Below are positions 1 to 4,902 of a stretch of DNA of 6,472 nucleotides, in pieces. The translations under genes and the position numbers were made by a program. How positions within the stretch are numbered: the stretch's first letter is position 1; every line of letters starts with the position of its first letter. Origin of the DNA: an uncultured Pirellula sp. (GTDB lineage Bacteria > Planctomycetota > Planctomycetia > Pirellulales > Pirellulaceae); assembly GCA_903837255.1 (NCBI GenBank), contig CAILTZ010000261.1, forward strand, positions 1 to 6,472, given 5' to 3'. The notes beneath the pieces are model-generated. The model had not been told where the DNA came from. It saw only the letters and a program-made list of their open reading frames with translations, and ran no database searches.

Positions 1-102
1 CAAATCCTAAAAAAAGCCCCGTGAGTGTTGCGTAAGTCCCGAGTCGAACATGCTAAACGATCGAGGAAAAATCGGGTAGGCAAAAAAAGGAACCTGCGGC
101 TG

Positions 103-111
103 TGCTACAAT
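103..111 (+). promoter_or_regulatory. Extended -10 promoter candidate for the deaminase gene
   Basis: TGCTACAAT matches the extended -10 pattern TGn-TATAAT, with TACAAT differing from consensus at one base. No good -35 hexamer lies about 17 bases upstream, where the sequence is A-rich; extended -10 promoters often lack one. Transcription would begin near 118, leaving a leader of about 60 bases before the GAGGTG ribosome-binding site. Assignment rests on consensus matching only. Confidence 0.4.
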
Positions 112-168
112 AGTTTTCAACCGAAAATCCACTCCTATTTCCCTCCCACGTTGGGTCGATCCTGCCAC

Positions 169-174
169 GAGGTG
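169..174 (+). promoter_or_regulatory. Shine-Dalgarno site pointing to a non-AUG start
   Basis: GAGGTG is a good complement to the 16S rRNA tail. It lies 38 bases before the first ATG of the deaminase frame (213), too far to serve it, but 5 bases before an in-frame ATC at 180 and 11 before an in-frame ATT at 186. No ATG, GTG or TTG exists in this frame between the TAG at 111-113 and the ATG at 213. The site therefore favours initiation at a rare codon near 180. Confidence 0.4.
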
Positions 175-212
175 CCATCATCGATATTGTTATTCAGCCC
201 GACCGCACCCGA

Positions 213-917
213 ATGGGAGCTTACGCAGCCAAACTCGCCGCGATGATCTTGCGCAGCGCAATCGCTGAACAGGGCCAAGCCCGCATCATCGTCGCGACAG
301 GTTCAAGTCAGTTCGAGGTCCTTGAATCACTCACCCACGAACCAGGCATCGACTGGTCCTGTGTCGATGGTTTTCATCTCGACGAGTACGTCGGGATCGC
401 CTCAGACCACCCAGCTTCTTTTTGCGGATATTTGAAATCCAGATTTGTAGACAAAGTCCCCTTGCGCTCGTTCCACTACCTCGATGGCACGAAAGAGCCC
501 AAGTCGGTGTGCGAGCGGGCATCGCTGAGTCTCCTCAAAACCCCCGTTGATGTGGCGATGATCGGTATCGGAGAAAACGGGCACCTAGCCTTCAATGACC
601 CACCCGCCGATTTCCAAACCACCGAAGCTTACCATGTCGTCGTTCTCGATGAAGCTTGCAGAAAACAGCAGGTGGGCGAAGGTTGGTTTCCGAACCTCGA
701 AGCAGTTCCAACGCATGCAATCAGCATGACAGTCCACCAAATTCTGCAGTCCAGGAAGATCATCTGCAGTGTCCCTGATGAGCGTAAAGCCGTCGCTGTT
801 CGCGATAGCGTCGAGGGTCCGACAACCAACCTCGTCCCTGGCTCGATCCTTAAACGACACCCCAATACAACACTGGTGCTCGACCGGTCCGCCGCAAGCT
901 TGCTCAAGCCTCTATAG
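213..917 (+). CDS. nagB: Glucosamine-6-phosphate deaminase family protein (NagB-like)
   Basis: Predicted cytoplasmic enzyme converting glucosamine 6-phosphate to fructose 6-phosphate and ammonia, feeding amino sugars into glycolysis. Numbering from the ATG at 213 (234 residues), visible family motifs are the phosphate loop ATGSSQ (28-33), FHLDEYVG (54-61) with D57 equivalent to catalytic D72 of E. coli NagB, and GIGENGHLAFNDPP (118-131) with ring-opening H124 equivalent to H143. E. coli D141 and E148 are replaced by N122 and D129. By eye, the allosteric residues S151, R158 and K160 become A, A and H, so the enzyme is probably not activated by GlcNAc-6-phosphate. The ATG at 213 is internal to the homologous region: upstream in-frame codons from 180 (I-D-I-V-I-Q-P-D-R-T-R) supply the missing first beta strand, and a GAGGTG precedes them. 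The true start is therefore probably a non-AUG codon near 180, giving about 245 residues. A 6-phosphogluconolactonase-like relative is possible but less likely. Confidence 0.87.
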   Translation: MGAYAAKLAAMILRSAIAEQGQARIIVATGSSQFEVLESLTHEPGIDWSCVDGFHLDEYVGIASDHPASFCGYLKSRFVDKVPLRSFHYLDGTKEPKSVCERASLSLLKTPVDVAMIGIGENGHLAFNDPPADFQTTEAYHVVVLDEACRKQQVGEGWFPNLEAVPTHAISMTVHQILQSRKIICSVPDERKAVAVRDSVEGPTTNLVPGSILKRHPNTTLVLDRSAASLLKPL

Positions 918-1022
918 GCGATAGCCCAAAGATCTAGAACCTCAGGTTCCTAATTCAACGCCGCCTGTATTGAGTCATTCTCGTTGGCGTTTCATCATCA
1001 ATACCCCACTTGAGTTTCCCAA
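918..1022 (+). other. Intergenic gap with two small inverted repeats
   Basis: The 105 bases between the deaminase and the dehydrogenase contain a short hairpin, GAACC/GGTTC (937-949), and a wider one, AACGCC/GGCGTT (957-962 with 986-991), whose loop may hold an inner GAG/CTC stem. The second is followed by only a few T residues, so it would be a weak terminator at best. TTGAGT (970-975) and CATCAT (993-998) lie 17 bases apart and could be a poor promoter for the next gene. The two genes may share a transcript or be separate; the sequence does not decide it. Confidence 0.3.
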
Positions 1023-4000
1023 ATGAAAACACTTCTATCGACAGTCTCAGTTCGGTTCATTGGCTTGCTCAGTACCGCGATTGTGCTGGCCCTATGGCTC
1101 TCGAGCGTCGAGGCCCAGGAGTTTATTCCACGCACGCAGTCCAAACCACCCGGACCACCCCTTAGTCCTTCAGAAGCCTTGTCCAGAATGGTTGTTCCCG
1201 AGGGCTTCCACGTCGAGTTGGTCGCATCGGAACCAGATATCCAAAACCCAGTCGCGATGGCCTTCGATGATGCCGGACGCATCTATGTCACGGAGAGTTT
1301 CGAATATCCGCGTCATGAACCAGGGCCAGGTAAAGACCGCATCAAGATCCTCAGCGACACCGATGGCGATGGAAAAGTCGATCGTGTGAAGGTCTTTGCC
1401 GAGGGTTTGAACATCCCCTCTGGAATCGCCGTGGGACATGGGGGTGTTTGGGTCGCCAATGCACCGGACATCCTATTTTTGCAGGATACCGATGGAGACG
1501 ATGTTGCCGACGTGTCGACGGTGGTGGTCACAGGATTTGGCAGAATCGATACGCACGAACTGCCCAATGCACTGACCTGGGGCCCAGATGGATATCTGTA
1601 TGGTCTTAACGGTGTATTTAATCCATCGGTCGTTGAACAAGACGGACGAAGATTCGAGTTCACCTGCGCGATGTTTCGAATTCATCCACGCACCAAGAAG
1701 TTCGAGATCTTTTGCGAAGGAACCAGCAACCCCTGGGGGATCGCTTTTGACTCCGTCGGTAGCTCGTTCATTAGCGCATGCGTGATCGATCACCTTTGGC
1801 ATCTGACCGAAACCGGTTATTACTTGCGTCAAGGTGGTCCCTATCCACCTCATACTTGGTGGGCCGAGTCGATCGTCAAGCACAAGCACCAGATGGCCGC
1901 TTATTGCGGTATCGAATACTTCGACTCGGACGCTTATCCAGAACGCTACCGAGGCAAACTCTACATGGGGAACATCCACGGCGGTTGCATCAATGTCGAT
2001 CGCATCGAACGCTCAGGGGCAACCTACAAGGGATTCGGTGAACCCGACTTTCTGACTGCCAACGATGTTTGGTTCATGCCGGTGGCACAAAAAATCGGAC
2101 CAGACGGTTGCCTGTACGTTCTGGATTGGTACGACCGCTACCACTGCTACCAAGACGCCTCGGCCGATCCCAAAGGGGTCGACCGAGGACACGGCAGACT
2201 CTATCGCATCGTCCATGGAGAAAGACCCGAAAGCCGCTTCAAGGATATCTCTAAACTCACTGAATCAGAGCTTGTCTCTGCACTTTCGGATCCGAATCTC
2301 TTCGTCAGGCAACGGACCCAATTGGAACTAGCCGAACGGGGACTGACCAAGGGTTCACCTGCGGCCATCGAACTAGAGAAGATCGCTAAAGACCATGAAA
2401 ACCGCAAAACGCAATTGCATGCGATCTGGGCTCTGGCCGGATCCGGTGCTTTGAACGAAACACTCTTGGAATCGCTCCTGAAGCATACCAACCCTGAGGT
2501 TCGGGCTTGGGCAGTTCGACTCGCTGGAGACCAGTTCGCATCGGACCAAGAACTTGCCACAAAATGCAGAGAGCTGGCCAAAGATGTCGATGAGCGTGTT
2601 CGGTTGCAAGCCTCGATCGCCTCAACCAAATTCCATCGCGTTGATGGCGATCAAACAACCTGGGTTGCGAGCCAACTGGATGTCTTAAGTGCCGGTTCGA
2701 CGAATCCCTCTACCGATCCGATCCTCGGCAGAATCGTTTGGCAAAATCTGCGATCCGCAAGCGATGGAGCTCGAGGCCAAGTTGTGCAGCGAATCTTGCA
2801 ATCCCCGGAAGGCTCCGAAACACTGCTCAAGTCGATGCTTCCGAGGTTTGCTTTGAAGTGGACCGAAGGTCTTCCCCGGTCGGGTTTCGACCCAAAACAT
2901 ATCGAAGTGATCCGAGATCTATTCTCGCTAGTTAACTTCTTTCGCAAAACCGAACCGAGTCTTTCGGTATCGATCCTGCAACCCATGGTCAACCGAACCC
3001 TCGAAAAAGGCTTCGATACCGCGGAGCTTCAGGGGCTGGTTCGCCGTTTTTACGCCCCTGATGGCAACATCGCCTGGGATCAACTCAAACCAGCCGAAGC
3101 CTGGGACAAACAGCAATTGATCTTAGGTCTGCTCGTGAGCAACCCGCAGGCGATCGCAGCCGCCAAACGAGCGGTCCTGGATGCTCAGCAACCCTCCGAA
3201 GTACGCAAGGACTTGTTGCGATTCGTAGCCAAAGAATCCCATCAAACAGCTCGTGAAGCGATGCTACAAGTCCTGCGTCAGGAGGCTCAAGGATCTAAGC
3301 CCGAGAAAGCCTGGCGAAACATTTCGCTCGATCTTGGAATCGAAAACTATCAACCCGAAGACCGAGCAACACTCGAAGAGCTCGTTCCACGATTGCCAGG
3401 GGACTTGCAGGCAGCCATCGCCGAGCGGATGTGCCAACGCGAACCAACAGCGAGCGTGCTTCTGACTTGGATCGCCCAAGGCAAATTGCGCAAAGAGCTC
3501 CTGAGCCCCAATCGAATCCGACTGCTGGCCACGCAAGGTTCCGTGGGTGCAAAAGAGCTGATTTCCAAGGTTTTTGGCACTGTGAATGTCGAGGGGACTC
3601 AAGAGCGAGAGAAGGTTGTTGCCATGATCAGCCAGCAGCTCAAAGGAAACGCTCGCGGAGACGCCCAGAAAGGTTGGGTGGTCTACGAGCGTATCTGCGG
3701 CCAATGCCATGTCATGCATGAACGAGGGATCGAGGTCGGGCCAAACATCACCGCCAATGGTCGAGGATCGTTCGAGCAGTTGCTCGTGAGCGTTTTCAAC
3801 CCCAGCTTGGTCATCGGGGATGCCTACCGCTCGGTCACGATCCGGACAACGGATGGAACGGTCATTACAGGCTTGTTGGTGGCTCGCGATGTTCGCAAGA
3901 CAGTGGTCAAAACCCAGGGCGGCAAGGAGGTCACTGTGCAGACCGAGGAGATCGAAGCGTTCCAGCAGGACAAAAAATCCTTGATGCCAGAAGGGATCGA

Positions 4001-4124
4001 GAGCCAATTATCTGCCCAGGAATTGGCGGATCTTTTCGCTCTGCTGTCGCTAGAAAAGCCACCGGGTAGCCCAGAGAACGCCGAGATTTCGGGAACTCCG
4101 GAAAAGCTACACCAGGGTCGCTGA
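1023..4124 (+). CDS. Exported beta-propeller/HEAT/haem c dehydrogenase-like protein
   Basis: This 1033-residue protein has the Pirellula/Verrucomicrobium 'putative membrane-bound dehydrogenase' architecture (families TIGR02604 and TIGR02603). Residues 1-31 form a signal peptide ending VEA|QE. About 56-397 are a propeller related to PQQ-type soluble sugar dehydrogenases, starting MVVPEGFHVELVAS and ending RLYRIV. It carries two acidic Ca-binding-like loops, DTDGDGKVD (112-120) and DTDGDDVAD (155-163). H178 in THELPNALTWGPDG plausibly aligns with the catalytic histidine of soluble glucose dehydrogenase. About 398-680 are helical HEAT-like repeats, then a further helical stretch. About 875-1010 are a cytochrome c-like domain with CGQCH (892-896) and a probable axial methionine M988 in LMPEG. 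It should act outside the cytoplasm, oxidising a sugar or similar substrate and passing electrons to haem; substrate and cofactor are unproven. The ATG at 1023 is chosen because it begins the signal peptide, although its ribosome binding site is weak. The frame is intact throughout. Confidence 0.9.
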   Translation: MKTLLSTVSVRFIGLLSTAIVLALWLSSVEAQEFIPRTQSKPPGPPLSPSEALSRMVVPEGFHVELVASEPDIQNPVAMAFDDAGRIYVTESFEYPRHEPGPGKDRIKILSDTDGDGKVDRVKVFAEGLNIPSGIAVGHGGVWVANAPDILFLQDTDGDDVADVSTVVVTGFGRIDTHELPNALTWGPDGYLYGLNGVFNPSVVEQDGRRFEFTCAMFRIHPRTKKFEIFCEGTSNPWGIAFDSVGSSFISACVIDHLWHLTETGYYLRQGGPYPPHTWWAESIVKHKHQMAAYCGIEYFDSDAYPERYRGKLYMGNIHGGCINVDRIERSGATYKGFGEPDFLTANDVWFMPVAQKIGPDGCLYVLDWYDRYHCYQDASADPKGVDRGHGRLYRIVHGERPESRFKDISKLTESELVSALSDPNLFVRQRTQLELAERGLTKGSPAAIELEKIAKDHENRKTQLHAIWALAGSGALNETLLESLLKHTNPEVRAWAVRLAGDQFASDQELATKCRELAKDVDERVRLQASIASTKFHRVDGDQTTWVASQLDVLSAGSTNPSTDPILGRIVWQNLRSASDGARGQVVQRILQSPEGSETLLKSMLPRFALKWTEGLPRSGFDPKHIEVIRDLFSLVNFFRKTEPSLSVSILQPMVNRTLEKGFDTAELQGLVRRFYAPDGNIAWDQLKPAEAWDKQQLILGLLVSNPQAIAAAKRAVLDAQQPSEVRKDLLRFVAKESHQTAREAMLQVLRQEAQGSKPEKAWRNISLDLGIENYQPEDRATLEELVPRLPGDLQAAIAERMCQREPTASVLLTWIAQGKLRKELLSPNRIRLLATQGSVGAKELISKVFGTVNVEGTQEREKVVAMISQQLKGNARGDAQKGWVVYERICGQCHVMHERGIEVGPNITANGRGSFEQLLVSVFNPSLVIGDAYRSVTIRTTDGTVITGLLVARDVRKTVVKTQGGKEVTVQTEEIEAFQQDKKSLMPEGIESQLSAQELADLFALLSLEKPPGSPENAEISGTPEKLHQGR

Positions 4125-4129
4125 GAGAC

Positions 4130-4732
4130 TCATCGCTTGGGTTTGCTCGTCGAAGGAGTCTTGCTGGTAGCTCCCTTGCTTGGGGAGCTCTTGCTTGCAG
4201 AGCTCTGGGAGTTCGAGCGATAAGACATCGAGCCGGTGGATCGACCGCTGGAATCGCGGAATTGGGTTCGGCCCGAGGATGAACTCGAGGAGGATTGACT
4301 CGAACCGACGGTTCGGCCACTAGCGTCGCGGAACTCAACGCGCCCGTTTGAAGACTCTTTGGCCTGTCCGATCGTCCGCCCCGATGAGGAACGGATGGTG
4401 GTATTGCCAGAACCAGGGGTCGTGGAATTCGAGTTCGAAGATCCAATCGTACGACCACTAGCATCGCGAAATGTGACGCGGCCTCCTTGCATGGTTGCCG
4501 ATCCAGTGGACCGCCCGCTGGCATCGCGGAAGGTGATGCGGTCGCCAGATCGTGTGGCACTTCCAGTCGTGCGCCCGCTGGCGTCTTTGAAATCGGACCT
4601 GTCGGTTCCACTGGTTACGGCCGATTGCCACTGCTTAAGTTGCGAAAGATCCGATCGATCAGACTGCGCTAAAGCAATGCTTGAACATGCAAAAAATACA
4701 ACCAGAACCAATGTTGCTGGGGCGTTGGTCAT
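4130..4732 (-). CDS. Secreted DASGR-repeat protein of unknown function
   Basis: I do not recognise a characterised homologue; the 200-residue protein resembles uncharacterised bacterial proteins with FRDxxGRTTG repeats. Residues 1-22 are a signal peptide ending ALA|QS. Its only cysteine, C16, is inside the hydrophobic segment and lacks a proper lipobox, so signal peptidase I processing is likelier than lipidation. Six units with core [FI]-[RK]-[DS]-[AS]-S-G-R-[TS]-x-G start at 48, 68, 88, 113, 134 and 158, followed in several units by a GxRVT-type strand. The pattern suggests repeated beta hairpins with DASG turns. A seven-serine run (147-153) interrupts unit five. The tail (about 170-200) is rich in S, K, T and P, ends KPKR and is probably disordered. 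A good GGAG lies 8 bases before the ATG. The gene stops 5 bases from the convergent dehydrogenase stop. It lies downstream of the secretin gene on the same strand but is separated by a strong terminator. Confidence 0.8.
   Translation of the reverse strand: MTNAPATLVLVVFFACSSIALAQSDRSDLSQLKQWQSAVTSGTDRSDFKDASGRTTGSATRSGDRITFRDASGRSTGSATMQGGRVTFRDASGRTIGSSNSNSTTPGSGNTTIRSSSGRTIGQAKESSNGRVEFRDASGRTVGSSQSSSSSSSGRTQFRDSSGRSTGSMSYRSNSQSSASKSSPSKGATSKTPSTSKPKR
4169..4189. repeat. Perfect 7-bp inverted repeat near the convergent gene ends
   Basis: AGCTCCC (4169-4175) and GGGAGCT (4183-4189) can pair around a 7-base loop. It lies inside the 3' part of the repeat-protein gene and 45 bases past the dehydrogenase stop. 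It could slow transcription arriving from the + strand gene, but no T-run follows on either strand, so calling it a terminator is speculative. Serine and lysine codon repetition in the tail could produce it by chance. Confidence 0.25.
4229..4591 (-). repeat. Six-copy in-gene repeat, about 60-75 bases per unit
   Basis: This stretch encodes residues 48-168 of the secreted repeat protein. Unit starts are spaced 20, 20, 25, 21 and 24 residues apart. Units one to three are the most alike. Unit four is degenerate (R-S-S-S-G-R replacing F-R-D-A-S-G-R). At DNA level the copies differ in many third positions, so they look like an old duplication kept by protein selection rather than a recent tandem expansion. 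Confidence 0.8.
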
Positions 4733-4739
4733 CGATAGA

Positions 4740-4744
4740 TCTCC
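4740..4744 (-). promoter_or_regulatory. Ribosome binding site of the repeat-protein gene
   Basis: The - strand reads GGAGA followed by spacing of about 8 bases to the ATG at 4732-4730. This is a good Shine-Dalgarno match at normal distance and supports that start, which also opens directly into a signal peptide. Confidence 0.6.
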
Positions 4745-4794
4745 GATATGTGGGCCGAGTGAGCGTTTAGGCGGTCGACGTGAACCGCATTGGT

Positions 4795-4823
4795 ATTTTG
4801 GGGTAGGCCGATGGGCCGATCAA
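4795..4823 (-). promoter_or_regulatory. Possible sigma-70-type promoter of the repeat-protein gene
   Basis: On the - strand, TTGATC (4823-4818) and CAAAAT (4800-4795) are 17 bases apart, each matching four of six consensus bases. Transcription would start near 4788 with a leader of about 55 bases. The strong terminator just upstream makes a promoter in this gap expected, but the match itself is only moderate. Confidence 0.3.
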
Positions 4824-4835
4824 GCCCAGGAGGAT

Positions 4836-4869
4836 AAAACACAAAAAGTTTGGGGTTTTCCCAAACTTT
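4836..4869 (-). terminator. Strong intrinsic terminator of the secretin gene
   Basis: Read on the - strand, AAAGTTTGGG (4869-4860) pairs perfectly with CCCAAACTTT (4854-4845) around a 5-base AAAAC loop, and the tail TTGTGTTTT continues the T-rich run begun by the stem's end. It begins 33 bases after the secretin stop codon. This is a textbook Rho-independent signal and implies that the downstream repeat-protein gene is transcribed mainly from its own promoter. Confidence 0.85.
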
Positions 4870-4902
4870 CTGTAGAGGTTTTCGCTATTCACCAGACGTC
4901 GC

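Larger units (their letters stand above)
1..176. other. Left-edge region without a convincing gene
   Basis: No persuasive coding region is visible. A GTG-started frame at 25-246 would give 73 residues, but its composition is basic and random-looking, it has no recognisable motif and it runs into the deaminase gene in another frame. The useful content is regulatory: an extended -10 element near 103-111 and a GAGGTG at 169-174, both upstream of the deaminase. The first 100 bases show A-rich patches (10-15, 82-88) but no obvious hairpin or terminator for a gene further left. Confidence 0.5.

Noticed and set aside
25..246. A GTG-started 73-residue open frame on the + strand
   Set aside because: It has no motif, a composition unlike the real genes, no convincing ribosome-binding site, and it overlaps both the promoter candidate and the deaminase.
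937..949. GAACC/GGTTC hairpin as a terminator for the deaminase
   Set aside because: The stem is only 5-6 bp and is followed by CTAATTCAACG rather than a T-run.
3264..4007. A 247-residue open frame on the - strand
   Set aside because: It lies wholly opposite the haem-domain end of the dehydrogenase, whose frame has clear motifs. It is explained as an antisense shadow of that gene.
4229..4591. Regularly spaced repeats as a possible CRISPR array
   Set aside because: The repeats are imperfect, codon-phased, have no unique spacers and encode a coherent protein repeat behind a signal peptide.
3931..4611. A 226-residue open frame on the - strand rich in Arg, Pro and Ala
   Set aside because: It overlaps the repeat-protein gene in another frame and crosses the convergent junction. 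Its Arg/Pro/Ala pattern is the frame-shifted reading of the DASGR repeats.
4679..4693. Possible lipoprotein signal (F-F-A-C) in the repeat protein
   Set aside because: The -3 residue is Phe rather than Leu, Val or Ile, the Cys is mid-way in the hydrophobic segment, and a better signal peptidase I site (ALA|QS) follows.
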